64,000 nt of DNA. Origin: Hymenobacter jeongseonensis. GTDB lineage: Bacteria; Bacteroidota; Bacteroidia; Cytophagales; Hymenobacteraceae. Below, in pieces: positions 38,475 to 47,750 of this stretch. Location of the stretch: positions 372,001 through 436,000 of the forward strand of contig NZ_JADQDQ010000003.1 in NCBI RefSeq assembly GCF_015694725.1. The letters are read 5' to 3'. The position numbers and the translations under genes are program-made. Under the pieces are notes generated by a model. That model was given only the letters and a program-made list of their open reading frames with translations. It ran no database searches and was not told the DNA's origin. Numbering within the stretch: position 1 is the stretch's first letter; each line of letters opens with the position of its first letter.

Positions 38475-38693
38475 ATGAAACGCTTCACCGACTACCTGGA
38501 AACACAGTCTTTTGGTTTGTGCTCTGCCCTTGCTCAAAAGTGGGGGTTCAGCACCCGCAGCGTCCGGCTCTCGTTCGTGTACGCCTCCTTTTTTACGTTC
38601 GGCTCGCCCGTAGTGCTCTACTTTGCCGGAGCTTTCTGGATGAACGTGCGCCGGGCCATGCGCCAGCAGCGCAGCACCGTTTGGGATTTGTAA
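38475..38693 (+). CDS. PspC-domain-like small membrane protein
   Basis: 72 aa. A soluble N-terminal helix pair (FTDYLETQSFGLCSALAQKWGF) and one hydrophobic segment (VRLSFVYASFFTFGSPVVLYFAGAFW) resemble the PspC domain, whose members help the phage-shock type envelope stress response, usually after a G-x-CxGLA-x-x-xGI pattern. Here the pattern is degraded to CSALAQKWGF, so the assignment is moderate. A basic C-terminal tail (RRAMRQQRS) follows. A hairpin terminator is downstream. Confidence 0.65.
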   Translation: MKRFTDYLETQSFGLCSALAQKWGFSTRSVRLSFVYASFFTFGSPVVLYFAGAFWMNVRRAMRQQRSTVWDL

Positions 38694-38705
38694 ATTTGCT
38701 TACGC

Positions 38706-38732
38706 AAAATGCGTTTTGATACTTCGCATTTT
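38706..38732 (+). terminator. Terminator of the PspC-like gene
   Basis: aaaatgcg (38,706-38,713) pairs with cgcatttt (38,725-38,732), then TTT; 11-nt loop. Confidence 0.7.
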
Positions 38733-39652
38733 TTACAGCGATTCGACTTGGGCTAATTCAATCGCACAATAGCAAGAAAGGCTTAGTGGTCTGATTATGT
38801 ATTAGTAATCCATAGGTAAATTGGATTTTGTAGCTCTTGTGGAAAATTATTCCCTTTTGGAGATAGTTCCAACGAATGCGAATTGGTGAAATTCCTGCGA
38901 TAATAGTGGCACATTTCCTAAGAAATCAACTATGGGCCTGTTGATGCGCCTACCAGAGCGCCTTACTTGGTGGTTTACGTGCCATTCACATCATTCACAA
39001 GCTGTATAGTCCCATAGTGCGGTGGGTTTGGTAACTGATAAAGCTGCAGAAATTAAAATTACCGCCGCTGGCAAGGTGACGGATGACTGTAGGGGGTAGG
39101 CGCTGGAGCGCTACTTCCGGCAGCAAGCCCTAGCGGCGCTTCAAGCCGGTGATTTCAAGCGTTGAAGTACTCGACTCCCAACACGTTTACTGTAGTGAAT
39201 TAAGCGGGCTGGCCAGAGGCTCCGGTGCCCACATGAAAATTTCAGAACCTCGCCCGAACCCCCGGACGGCAGCATTGCACCTGTGCCCACCGATTATATA
39301 GTCTCGCAATTTGGCATATTATTCACGAGTATTAGCATACACTTGGCATGCTCTGAATCGGAGCTTCAGGTTTTAGCTAGCAGTCCACAACGAAGCAATT
39401 ACTTCGAAGAATTTCGCTAACCGTGTGCTTACCAGAGACCAGATTTTAGTTTGTCCCGGCACCCAGTAGCTAAAGTAGCTCTAGGATAAATAATAAATAG
39501 TTGCTTAATGGTTCAATTTTCCGCAGCACTTATAATAATTTGGATATAAATTATAAGTAAATAAAATTGAAAATTTAATAAATTTCCAATGTATTATCTG
39601 CGCAGAAATGACATTAACTTTGTCCTGACTCATATTGACTTTAAGATTTTTC
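38733..39652. other. Gene-poor, AT-rich stretch upstream of the acquired glycosyltransferase
   Basis: About 920 bp with no intact gene. One frame at 39,022-39,165 reads a protein-like 48 codons, with a TAG in the middle (after DDCRG, before ALERYFRQQ), suggesting the tail of a broken gene. The rest is AT-rich with no further recognised feature. Confidence 0.5.
39022..39165 (+). pseudogene. Possible broken gene remnant
   Basis: Forty-eight codons from GTG 39,022 to TGA 39,165 with one in-frame TAG. The first part reads VGLVTDKAAEIKITAAGKVTDD and the second ALERYFRQQALAALQAGDFKR, both protein-like in composition. Too short to name; may be the end of a protein left by insertion or deletion. Confidence 0.3.
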
Positions 39653-40369
39653 ATGACTAAGAACAGAACCCTGGTTTTAAGTATCGCCCTAGGTGGTTAT
39701 GACCTTGTATTTAGAAATTGTATAAAGTCGCAGCAGGATTATTGTGATAGGTTGGGTTATGAGTATAGACTGATAACTGATTCTCACTATAAGCTAACTG
39801 CTTCTGTGTCTTCTTGGTTAAAAATTGTTTTGATAATTAAAGCATTAAAAAGCGGGTACGATACTATTTTCTTTATTGATGCAGATTGTCTAGTTAGACC
39901 TCACACCCCTGGCATAGAGCAAATTGTTGCTGACACAGAAAGTATCTATGTAGCACAAGGGTATTCTGGAAGAATTAATGCAGGAGTAATTATTGTCAAA
40001 AACACGCCACAATCATTAGCGTTTTTCCAAAACATTTTAGACAAATGTGAAATCAAAGTGCCACAAGATGATTATGCGCTTTATGAGAATGGACATATGA
40101 TTCATTATGGGAAAAATAGCCCAGAAATAAAGATTATTCCACGACTATTATGGAATAACAATTCCGAAATAGACGAAAAAAGCTACGTGCAACACTATAG
40201 TGGCGGCCCACTTCGAGCTGTTTATTTGAACAACAATAGTTTATACTTAAAAGCTCGTATAGTTTATAGTAAGATTCTGAATAAATATTTTACAAAAAAT
40301 TCAGATGTTATGAAAGGAGTTGGCCTAAAGGAGCAGCTTTTGCAATTGAGTGAGCATTACCAAATGTGA
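39653..40369 (+). CDS. Glycosyltransferase-like protein, AT-rich (acquired)
   Basis: 238 aa from ATG 39653 (TTG 39635 also in frame). The core is a nucleotide-sugar fold: SIALGGYDLVFRNCIKSQQDYCDRLGYEYRLITD and then TIFFIDADCLVRP, with an IDAD motif that would coordinate the metal of a GT-A enzyme (GT34 or related galactosyl-transferase type). Towards the end QHYSGGPLRAVYLNN holds a conserved His-x-x-x-x-P-like element. The gene is markedly AT-rich compared with neighbours, suggesting transfer. It is flanked by long inverted repeats at 40,378-40,488. Acceptor unknown; surface polysaccharide is likely. Confidence 0.65.
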   Translation: MTKNRTLVLSIALGGYDLVFRNCIKSQQDYCDRLGYEYRLITDSHYKLTASVSSWLKIVLIIKALKSGYDTIFFIDADCLVRPHTPGIEQIVADTESIYVAQGYSGRINAGVIIVKNTPQSLAFFQNILDKCEIKVPQDDYALYENGHMIHYGKNSPEIKIIPRLLWNNNSEIDEKSYVQHYSGGPLRAVYLNNNSLYLKARIVYSKILNKYFTKNSDVMKGVGLKEQLLQLSEHYQM

Positions 40370-40377
40370 CTTTTATT

Positions 40378-40436
40378 TTCAAGTCCTGGATAACTGTCGC
40401 TATTTTTATAATGTTGACCTTTATCCAGGACTTGAA
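40378..40436. terminator. Inverted repeat with 15-bp arms
   Basis: ttcaagtcctggata (40,378-40,392) and its exact inverse 40,422-40,436 around 29 nt. It follows the glycosyltransferase gene. Confidence 0.7.
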
Positions 40437-40446
40437 AAAATGCATC

Positions 40447-40488
40447 CAGTATTAAATTCTGAAGTATTTGCTTCAGAATTTAATACTG
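40447..40488 (-). terminator. Hairpin overlapping the end of the GT2 gene
   Basis: cagtattaaattctgaag (40,447-40,464) and exact inverse 40,471-40,488, 6-nt loop. The right arm includes the last codons and stop of the minus-strand gene at 40,473. Confidence 0.7.
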
Positions 40489-41540
40489 TCAATTATTAAT
40501 TCACTGAATTTGCGTTTCCCCCTCGCGAAATAAGCCCACACCAAACTGCCGTTGTACACGCCGGGGCGCTCAGATACCCGCAGGTGCGGGCGGGCCTCTT
40601 GGCGCTGCTTGCGCCAGTACCCGAGCTTGCCATAAAAGCTGAAGTGGGCCCGGAGGACGGCTTGGAAATTGCGAAATTGGCCGGCTGCCAGAAATCGCAG
40701 GCCGGCTACCCCATCCAGCAACAAGCGCTGCAGCATGGTACCGACTAATTCGCTGGGTGCTGCGTTTTTGTAGAGCAGGGCCAAACAGTTGCGAAAATTA
40801 AGGTAGGTTTTGCGGGGGCTGCTTTGCGGCAGGGTGCCACCGCCCACGTGGTGGACGGCGCTTCCGCCGTGGTACCACACCTCGTGGCCGGCATTCCACA
40901 GGCGCCAGCACAAGTCAATTTCCTCCATGTGGGCGAAAAATGCGGGTTCCAGCCCACCCAGCGCTTGCCACGCTGAACGACGAACCATGAGGCAGGCTCC
41001 GGTAGCCCAGGCCACGGGGCGCGAGTCATCGTATTGGCCCTGGTCTTTTTCCAATGTATCGAAGAGACGGCCGCGGCAAAAGGGATACGCCAGCCGGTCG
41101 AGGTAGCCGCCGCCCGCGCCTGCGTATTCAAAATAGGTAGGGTCGGCGTGGGCCAGGATTTTGGGCTGCACCGCGGCAACGCGCGGGCTGGCTTCGAGGA
41201 GGCCGCGCAGCGGCCGCAGCCACCCCAACGTTACTTCCACATCGGAGTTCAGCAGCACAAAGAAGTCGCTATCAACTTGTGCCAGGGCTTGGTTGTAGCC
41301 CTCGCAAAAGCCAAAGTTGCGGTCGAGCAGCAGCAACTCCACCAACGGAAAATCGCGTGCCATCAACTCCACCGATTCGTCGGTAGACGCATTATCGGCC
41401 ACGATGATGCGGGCGCCGTCGGCGTGGGTGATGACGCCTGGAAGAAAACGGCGCAGGAAATGCGCGCCGTTCCAGTTCAGAATAACGATGGCGACGTCGG
41501 CGCAGGCACCGACTTTTGCGGCGCTAGGCTCCAAAACCAC
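40473..41540 (-). CDS. GT2-family glycosyltransferase
   Basis: 355 aa from GTG 41540. Family 2 signatures: VAIVILNWNGAHFLRRFLPG, VADNASTDESVELM, RNFGFCEGYNQAL, LLNSDVEV (the DxD-like motif), a middle WATGACLMVRRSAWQALGGLEPAFFAHMEEIDLCWRLW (acceptor-side acid and Trp), then GGSAVHHVGGGT. These enzymes transfer sugars from nucleotide-activated donors in polysaccharide or lipopolysaccharide synthesis. C-terminal hydrophobic helix is weak, so it may be peripheral to the membrane. The start overlaps the end of the YbaB gene by 17 nt, coupling the two. Confidence 0.85.
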   Translation of the reverse strand: MVLEPSAAKVGACADVAIVILNWNGAHFLRRFLPGVITHADGARIIVADNASTDESVELMARDFPLVELLLLDRNFGFCEGYNQALAQVDSDFFVLLNSDVEVTLGWLRPLRGLLEASPRVAAVQPKILAHADPTYFEYAGAGGGYLDRLAYPFCRGRLFDTLEKDQGQYDDSRPVAWATGACLMVRRSAWQALGGLEPAFFAHMEEIDLCWRLWNAGHEVWYHGGSAVHHVGGGTLPQSSPRKTYLNFRNCLALLYKNAAPSELVGTMLQRLLLDGVAGLRFLAAGQFRNFQAVLRAHFSFYGKLGYWRKQRQEARPHLRVSERPGVYNGSLVWAYFARGKRKFSELIIDSIKF

Positions 41541-41862
41541 TCAGGTCGAGGCCCGGAACGTTGGGCATCAGGCCACTGGTTTTGCGCTGCAGCTCCTGGC
41601 GAGCCAGCTCGGCGGCATCGTCCAAGGCTTTGTTCACGGCGGCTACCACCAGGTCGGCCAGCATGTCGCGGTCCTGGGGTGTGAGCAGGCTCTCGTCAAT
41701 TTCAAGCTTCAGAATTTTGCGGTGGCCACTGGCTGTGGCGCGCACGAGGCCGCCGCCCGCTTCGCCAGTGGCGGTGAGGTGTTGAATTTCCTGCTGGGCC
41801 TGCTGCATTTTGTCTTGCAGCTCCTTCACTTTGCCCATCATGCCGGTTAGGTCGAATGCCAT
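41524..41862 (-). CDS. YbaB/EbfC-family nucleoid-associated protein
   Basis: 112 aa, normal length for the family. Hallmarks: MGKVKELQDKMQQAQQEIQHLTATGEAGGGLVRATASGHRKILKLEIDESLL (quoted in pieces), a Gly-rich turn and the LEIDESLLTPQDRDMLADLVVAAVNKAL helix. It binds DNA as a tweezer-like dimer and may influence expression or recombination. Often encoded beside dnaX or recR; neither is here, so the context differs. A glycosyltransferase follows and overlaps. Confidence 0.85.
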   Translation of the reverse strand: MAFDLTGMMGKVKELQDKMQQAQQEIQHLTATGEAGGGLVRATASGHRKILKLEIDESLLTPQDRDMLADLVVAAVNKALDDAAELARQELQRKTSGLMPNVPGLDLSGFGA

Positions 41863-42073
41863 AATTTAATAGTTGTCGCTTGTTGGTGTTGGTTGTCCGT
41901 TCGCTTTAAACACGATAACGGCCGGAAAGTGCTGCCGGGAATACAAAGAATACCCACGTATAGCTGGCCAAGGCACTTCTTCGCTCTATACGAAAGGCGC
42001 CGACATTACGCTTTAGCTGCGTAGCATTTCTTCGATGGCTTTTCATTCCCCACGCCCGGCTTTGTGTTCAGCA

Positions 42074-44077
42074 TTACTTCAAAATGGTTACCGACCCTGT
42101 GGCGCTAAAAGCCGCGCCGTCCTCTCCAATTTGCTGGAATCGCCACGCGTAAGTTCCCAGCACCGGAGCGCGCCCTTTAATGGTGCCGTCCCAAGCTTCG
42201 TCGCGTTGGGTGCTGCGAAATATTTCCTGCCCGTTGCGGTCAATAACTACAAAGGTGAACCGCTGCAAATAACGCCCCTTCACTTCCAGGACGTCGTTGA
42301 GGCGGTCGCCGTTGGGAGTGAAAGCAGTAGCAATGTTGAGATACACCTGGCGGGTAACTGTGGCCACGTTCGAGTAGCTTAACGTGCCAGGGGGTAGGCC
42401 CGCGCCGCCAATCTGGAGGCGGTAGCGAAGAATTTGCCGGTCCGTAGGCGGAGTCAGGTCGGTGTAGCTGCTGCCGCTGACTTGCACCGCGCTGAGTACC
42501 GTGCCATCGGACGCCAGCCGTTGCAGTGTAAAGGTGGCGGCCGCGCCGGGCGTGGGACCGGTAAAAGGCGTCCAGGTGAGGGAAGCGGTAGCACCCGTGG
42601 GGTCGGCGGGGGCAGCAGTAAGCAGGGCCGGGCAACTCGGGGAGCTTTCCGGCGAAGTGTTGCCGCACACATCTACTAGGCGCACGGTGTAGCACGGGGC
42701 CTGGGTAATAAGCGCGGCCAAGGCCACAGAATCGCGCTGAATGCCGGTACTGCTGGCGGTGCGAAACGCAGCAGGCGGGCCGCCCGCGGTGCTGCGCTGG
42801 TAGCGCAGTGTGCTGCCCGTGGCCAGGGGATTACCATTAGCCAAAAAAGGCGTCAGTTCCACTACATTGCGCAGGTTAAAGCTAGCCACCAGCCGGGGTT
42901 GGGCCGGCGGCAGGGCCGACTGCGTGGTGATGGACACCGGGTTGGATACGGACACGCCCCCGCCCGGCTGGGTGGCCGTAACGCGGTACGTGTAGGTGGT
43001 GCCGCACTCCACGTTGGGGTCTTCCAGGCCGCCCGCAATGGGCGTGAAAACCGCAAGCGGCTGGCCATTGCGGGTGACGCTATACCGGTTGCCCCGGCCT
43101 GCGTCATTCAGCAGCAGTTGGTTGCGGTTTTGGGTGGAGCTACCCGTCAGGCTGAGGGTGCAAACAAGGGGCGAAAAGGACGAATCGAGACGACACGGGT
43201 CGGTGCGGCGCAGGCGGTAGCAGCCCGCCACTGCGTTGGCAAGGCTGAAACTGGTGCTATTGGGCGGAATGTTGGCGATGGCGCGGTAGCTCCCGGCTAC
43301 GCTCGCGTCGGCGCGCTGCAGAGTGTAGGTGTAGCCCGCCGGCAGTTGTGCCACATCCAACGTGGCGGCGCTGCCCGGGAGCGGAGCCTGCAGCGTAAGG
43401 CGCGTGAGGGCCGGCGTTTGTGGGGGCAGGAGGGGGGCAATGGGCTGGGTGGCGGCCCCATCGCACACGCCGGTGGCGGCATAGCGGCCCGTCACCGTGA
43501 CGGTGGTAGCTCCGGCCGGCACGGCCACTACGGTGGCCTGGTTCCGCAGAATGACGCGCTCCGGAGCGTTTCCCACGCGCACGGTGTAGCTGTCGTAAGC
43601 GGCATCGGTCACCGTTATCAGAGCCGAATTGCTGGGGCAGGGCGCCACCGTGAAGGCGGGCGGGGTTGGGTCGTATACCCGGAAAGTGCGGATGTAGTAG
43701 GTAGAGGCTTGGCCGCTGCCGCCCGCCACCGCGTTCGCCAGTTCCGAAACCGTGACCAATCCCACTTGCGCTTTGGTGGGGGTGTATTCGTAGTTATAAG
43801 GATTGGGCGGGCTGCACGACGGTAGAAACGTGGTGCCGGAGCCGGGCAGTACCCCGTAAAATAACAGCGAAGTGGGGATGTTGCGCCCGGCGCATTGCTG
43901 AAAACGTACCCGCCGCCCCACGCAAAAGGCATCTACGGGCTGGCCCGTGGCCACGTCAATGGCGAGGAAGCTGCACGCCGGCTGGTTGGCCGAAGCGCAC
44001 GAGGCTTGCGCCTGCACCGCAGAAGCCGCCCCCAGCCAGATGGCAACAAGCAAAAAACAGCACCGAACCAGCTTCAT
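42074..44077 (-). CDS. Secreted surface protein with gliding-type C-terminal domain (T9SS)
   Basis: 667 aa from ATG 44077 (an upstream TTG would add two residues). A signal peptide (FLLVAIWLGAASAVQAQ) is followed by fibronectin- or Ig-like repeats rich in Ala, Thr, Pro with paired Cys, and the final ~75 residues carry FTPNGDRLND, VIDRNGQEIFRSTQRDEAWDGT and a closing YAWRF strand. That ending is the gliding motility-associated/type B sorting domain that exports through the type IX system. It may be an adhesin or gliding-related protein. Substrate or partner unknown. Confidence 0.8.
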   Translation of the reverse strand: MKLVRCCFLLVAIWLGAASAVQAQASCASANQPACSFLAIDVATGQPVDAFCVGRRVRFQQCAGRNIPTSLLFYGVLPGSGTTFLPSCSPPNPYNYEYTPTKAQVGLVTVSELANAVAGGSGQASTYYIRTFRVYDPTPPAFTVAPCPSNSALITVTDAAYDSYTVRVGNAPERVILRNQATVVAVPAGATTVTVTGRYAATGVCDGAATQPIAPLLPPQTPALTRLTLQAPLPGSAATLDVAQLPAGYTYTLQRADASVAGSYRAIANIPPNSTSFSLANAVAGCYRLRRTDPCRLDSSFSPLVCTLSLTGSSTQNRNQLLLNDAGRGNRYSVTRNGQPLAVFTPIAGGLEDPNVECGTTYTYRVTATQPGGGVSVSNPVSITTQSALPPAQPRLVASFNLRNVVELTPFLANGNPLATGSTLRYQRSTAGGPPAAFRTASSTGIQRDSVALAALITQAPCYTVRLVDVCGNTSPESSPSCPALLTAAPADPTGATASLTWTPFTGPTPGAAATFTLQRLASDGTVLSAVQVSGSSYTDLTPPTDRQILRYRLQIGGAGLPPGTLSYSNVATVTRQVYLNIATAFTPNGDRLNDVLEVKGRYLQRFTFVVIDRNGQEIFRSTQRDEAWDGTIKGRAPVLGTYAWRFQQIGEDGAAFSATGSVTILK

Positions 44078-44164
44078 AAGCAACTCACGTAACGCAGGAA
44101 AAGGCAGTCTAGCGCCGGTCCTACAAAAAACACAGGTACCGATACGGATTGATGATTCTAAAGA

Positions 44165-44259
44165 ACGTCATGCAGAGTACCGCGAAGCATCTTGCGTGCT
44201 CTAACTGACTACTAACTACCGCCCCTAGCGAAACGCTTCGCGGTGCTCTGTACAACGAC
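44165..44259. repeat. REP-like inverted element, copy 1
   Basis: cgtcatgcagagtaccgcg and cgcggtgctctgtacaacg arms flank about 50 nt; 17 of 20 bases match in the core arms (44,173-44,192 versus inverse 44,230-44,250). Related to the element at 53,629-53,710 (shared gtcatgc / cgcgaagcatctt). Confidence 0.55.
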
Positions 44260-44303
44260 CAAAACAAGCTTTCCCACCCCGAGTCACTCGGCCTTGAGTC
44301 AAC

Positions 44304-45797
44304 TTATTGCCAGTCAAACTTACGGACGAAGGCCGCAGCCCGGTGCAGGTCGGGGTAAAGCACCCGGTCCTGGCCCACAAACTTCACTTCTTGCTGGAAC
44401 GCCGCAACTAACTGCTCCAATGCCGCAGACGTACGGCCCGGCCGCCGGAAGGACAACGCTTGCACGGCCGTCATCAACTCAATACCGAGAATCTGCTCCG
44501 CGTTTTCAATCACGCGGCGGGCTTTAGTGGCGGCGTTGGCGCCCATGCTCACGTGGTCTTCCTGGCCGTTGCTGCTCACAATACTATCGACCGAAGCAGG
44601 CGTGCACAGCTGCTTATTCTGGCTCACGATGCCAGCGGCGGTGTACTGCGGAATCATGAGGCCAGAGTTGAGGCCGGGCTCGGCTACCAGGTACGTTGGC
44701 AGGCTGCGCTGGCCGGAAATCAGCTGGTAGGTGCGGCGCTCCGAGATGCTGCCCAGCTCGGCCACGGCCACGGCCAGGTGGTCGAGCGCCAGGGCCAGGG
44801 GCTGGCCGTGGAAGTTGCCGCCGCTCAGAATCTGGTCGTCGTCAGGGAAGATGTTGGGGTTGTCGGTTACGGAGTTGCACTCGGTTTCTACTACCTGCGC
44901 CACGTAGGCCAGGGCGTCGCGGCTGGCGCCGTGCACCTGCGGCTGGCAGCGGAACGAGTAGGGGTCCTGCACGGCCATGCGGGGCTGGGTTTGTAATTCG
45001 GAGCCAGCCAGCAGGTCGCGCAGCCGCTGGGCAACTAGCACCTGTCCGGCATGGGGACGAATGCGGTGCAGGTTTTCGCTGAACGGAGCCACGCAGCCCC
45101 CAAACGCCTCGGTGGAAAGGGCCCCAATCACGTCGGCGGCAGCCACCAGGCGTTGGGCCCGCAACACGCCGTCCACGGCATAGGCCAGCATAAACTGGGT
45201 GCCGTTAAGCAGCGCCAGCCCTTCTTTGGCTTGCAGCTCCAGCGGCGCCCAACTGAACAGACTCATGGCATCGGCCGCGCTTAGCCGGTAGCCTTGGTAG
45301 TTGACTTCGCCCAGGCCCAGCAGTGGCAGACATAGGTGTGCCAGCGGGGCCAAATCGCCGCTGGCACCCAGAGAGCCTTGCTCATACACCACGGGCAGCA
45401 TTTCCCTGTTGTACATATCTAGCAGGCGCTGGGCCGTGGCTACCTGCACGCCGCTGTGCCCGTAGCTCAGGCTTTGGGCCTTGAGCAACAACATGAGGCG
45501 CACGAGGTTGCCGGGCACTTCGGCGCCCGTGCCGCAGGCGTGCGACATCATCAGGTTGACTTGCAATTGGGCGCGGGCTTCGGGGGCGATGCTCACATTA
45601 TAGAGCGACCCAAAGCCGGTGTTGATGCCATAAATGGGGGAATTGTCCTGGGCCAGGCGCTGGTGCAGGTACGCGTGGCAGGTGGCGATGCGCGTTTTGG
45701 CGTCGTCGCTCAGCGACACGGGCCGGCCATCGGCCAGCACGGCGGCCAACGCAGCCAGGGTGAGGGGCTGGGTGGGCGAAATAATGTGGGTGGGCAT
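44304..45797 (-). CDS. hutH: Histidine ammonia-lyase
   Basis: 497 aa. The MIO cofactor forms from Ala145-Ser146-Gly147 in GSLGASGDLAPLAH, the central signature of the family. Other hallmarks: YGINTGFGSLYNV, QVNLMMSHACGTG, LLNGTQFMLAYAVDG, QDPYSFRCQPQVHGASRDAL and NPNIFPDDDQILSGGNFHGQPLALALD, all in order. It deaminates histidine to urocanate as the first step of histidine degradation. The other hut genes are not in the window. A TATTTTTG -7 element lies 24 nt upstream of the ATG (45,822-45,829). Confidence 0.94.
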   Translation of the reverse strand: MPTHIISPTQPLTLAALAAVLADGRPVSLSDDAKTRIATCHAYLHQRLAQDNSPIYGINTGFGSLYNVSIAPEARAQLQVNLMMSHACGTGAEVPGNLVRLMLLLKAQSLSYGHSGVQVATAQRLLDMYNREMLPVVYEQGSLGASGDLAPLAHLCLPLLGLGEVNYQGYRLSAADAMSLFSWAPLELQAKEGLALLNGTQFMLAYAVDGVLRAQRLVAAADVIGALSTEAFGGCVAPFSENLHRIRPHAGQVLVAQRLRDLLAGSELQTQPRMAVQDPYSFRCQPQVHGASRDALAYVAQVVETECNSVTDNPNIFPDDDQILSGGNFHGQPLALALDHLAVAVAELGSISERRTYQLISGQRSLPTYLVAEPGLNSGLMIPQYTAAGIVSQNKQLCTPASVDSIVSSNGQEDHVSMGANAATKARRVIENAEQILGIELMTAVQALSFRRPGRTSAALEQLVAAFQQEVKFVGQDRVLYPDLHRAAAFVRKFDWQ

Positions 45798-45821
45798 TGA
45801 GGGGGTGAGTGGGGGTGGCTA

Positions 45822-45829
45822 CAAAAATA
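45822..45829 (-). promoter_or_regulatory. hutH -7 element
   Basis: TATTTTTG on the minus strand, matching TAnnTTTG, 24 nt upstream of ATG 45,797. No good -33 is visible. Confidence 0.5.
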
Positions 45830-45884
45830 GAGGTATTTGCCGCCGCCGCCACTGGTACCCTAAGCAGCCTGAGTTTCCCGTTGC

Positions 45885-47723
45885 TTATTTGGTGATGGAC
45901 ACTAGTTTTTCTCGCAAGCTCTTGTCTTCCGGGTTCAACCGCAAAGCCGTTTGGTAGGAGTTGATGGCCTGGGATTTGTCGCCGCGGCTCAGGTGCAAGT
46001 CGCCCCACCGCGCGTGCACCACGGCTGACTCAGGAAACCGTTCCAAAGCCAGGCTCAGCAAGCCTTCGGCCGCGGCGAGGTTTGGAGGGCGACGGTTTAG
46101 CAGTTCGTAGGCCATGTAAGTGAGCTGGTATTCGTTGAGCTGGAACTGGCGGTAGCCAGCCACGGCCTCCGGAATGCGGCCCAGACGCAGGAGCTCGTCG
46201 GGCACAAGTTGGTCGGGCCGTAGGCGGGGCATTGGTTTTTCGGCCCCCAGCATCCGAAAACCCGTGACCGCGCCGGCCGCGTTGCGCTCGAACCGGCCGC
46301 GCATGGGAAAGTCGGAAAAAGCCACCGTGTCGCCGCCCATCGGATAAGTCAGAATCGGATTGCCGGCGTTAATGCGTTCGACCAAATGCGTAGCCTCTCT
46401 TTGAAACGTCACCACCTCGTCGGGGCCGCGTTGGTAGCGCCCCACAAAGGCATCGAGCGTGGACACGGGCACCGACACGGGCTGCAGGGTTTCCGGCAGA
46501 AAACCGGGCCACTGATATACCTGCGCCACCGCGCGGCGCAGCTCCTTGCCCAATTCACCGGCGCCCCCGTCGCTGTTCATCATGATAACCACGCCGTTGC
46601 CGCCCGTCACGCTGGCCAGGGCGTAGGCCAGAAAGCCCGCATTCACGCCGGTGTGCTCAAAATACCGGCTGCTTTCGTCGGTTCGGTCGGTGCGTTGCAA
46701 CAGGAACGGACCCAGTCCCATTTCCTCGCGGTAGGTCCCGTCCGATACGGCTGCTTGCGGTGCAAGCATGGCGCGGGCCGTGGCTTGGGTGAAGACCTTG
46801 CCTCGCCCCCGATAAGCCTGCTGCACCTCGATGAGGTACCGTGCCAAGTCCGTGGGCGTGGCGTACAAACCCGCCGGTGCCTGCTGAGGGTACAGGTAGG
46901 GCATGCCCTGAAACCAACTGTTTTCGGAATAGGCCCACGCCGCTTGCCCTTGCAGGGGCGCGGGCAGAGGCTGGGCATAGGTGGCCGTGCGCATTTTTAA
47001 CGGCTTGAACTTTGCAGCTTTTGTGAGGGAGGCAAAGTCCCGCCGGGTTGCATCCATCAGGGCAAGCTGGGCCACCAGATAGCCCCCTCCCGAATATTGG
47101 AAACCCGTGCCGGGCTCGCGGTTTACAATTACGGGACGGCTCTCGGCCTGGGGCTGGCCGCTCAGAATGTCGACCACCGACGGCAACGGTCCCTTGCCCG
47201 GCACAAAGCCCCAGTACGACGACTGGCTGGTGCCGCCCTGGTGGCTGAGCAGCAGCCGGAGGCTCACGGGCCGCTTGCGGGTGAAGTCGTTCTCGGCCAG
47301 TTTCCAGGAGGTTAAATACGTATTATTGGGCTGGTCCAGGTCCAGTTTGCCCTGTTGCACGAGAAGCAGGGCGGCCCCCGCGGCCACCAGCTTCGAAATC
47401 GAACCGGCCGAGAACAACGTGGTGGGCGTAACGGGCTTCCGCCCCGTGGTGTCGGCCCAGCCGTAGGCCTTCACCCAGTCGATTTGGTAGTTGCGAATTA
47501 CGGCAATGCTCAGGCCCGGCACCCGATGGAATTTCATGCGCTCCTGCAGGTTCCAGCCGGGTAGGCCGGCCACCGGCACGAACGGCATCAGGCTATTTTC
47601 AACTTGTCGGATGCGCGCGGCTACCGTCGGAGGGACGGGCGCGGCAGGCCCAACTTGTGCCCGAGTCAGCCCGGGGTACAAGCCACTGAACAGTAGCAGA
47701 AAGAGAAAGCGGTTGCAGGACAT
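45885..47723 (-). CDS. Serine hydrolase (beta-lactamase-like) with TPR C-terminus
   Basis: 612 aa. A signal peptide is followed by a beta-lactamase-fold domain: SAGSISKLVAAGAALLLV holds the SxxK nucleophile motif (Ser-Ile-Ser-Lys), FQYSGGGYLVAQL the YxN-like tyrosine position, and a later HTGVNAGF the third motif (H-x-G). Residues about 430-500 are a lipocalin-like or linker domain, and the C-terminus (residues about 510-610) has TPR helices (VVHARWGDLHLSRGDKSQAINSYQTALRLNPED). It may be a periplasmic peptidase or esterase. A broken AraC-type regulator is directly upstream. Confidence 0.75.
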   Translation of the reverse strand: MSCNRFLFLLLFSGLYPGLTRAQVGPAAPVPPTVAARIRQVENSLMPFVPVAGLPGWNLQERMKFHRVPGLSIAVIRNYQIDWVKAYGWADTTGRKPVTPTTLFSAGSISKLVAAGAALLLVQQGKLDLDQPNNTYLTSWKLAENDFTRKRPVSLRLLLSHQGGTSQSSYWGFVPGKGPLPSVVDILSGQPQAESRPVIVNREPGTGFQYSGGGYLVAQLALMDATRRDFASLTKAAKFKPLKMRTATYAQPLPAPLQGQAAWAYSENSWFQGMPYLYPQQAPAGLYATPTDLARYLIEVQQAYRGRGKVFTQATARAMLAPQAAVSDGTYREEMGLGPFLLQRTDRTDESSRYFEHTGVNAGFLAYALASVTGGNGVVIMMNSDGGAGELGKELRRAVAQVYQWPGFLPETLQPVSVPVSTLDAFVGRYQRGPDEVVTFQREATHLVERINAGNPILTYPMGGDTVAFSDFPMRGRFERNAAGAVTGFRMLGAEKPMPRLRPDQLVPDELLRLGRIPEAVAGYRQFQLNEYQLTYMAYELLNRRPPNLAAAEGLLSLALERFPESAVVHARWGDLHLSRGDKSQAINSYQTALRLNPEDKSLREKLVSITK

Positions 47724-47750
47724 AAGCAGGGCGAATTAGCTGCCGCAAAC

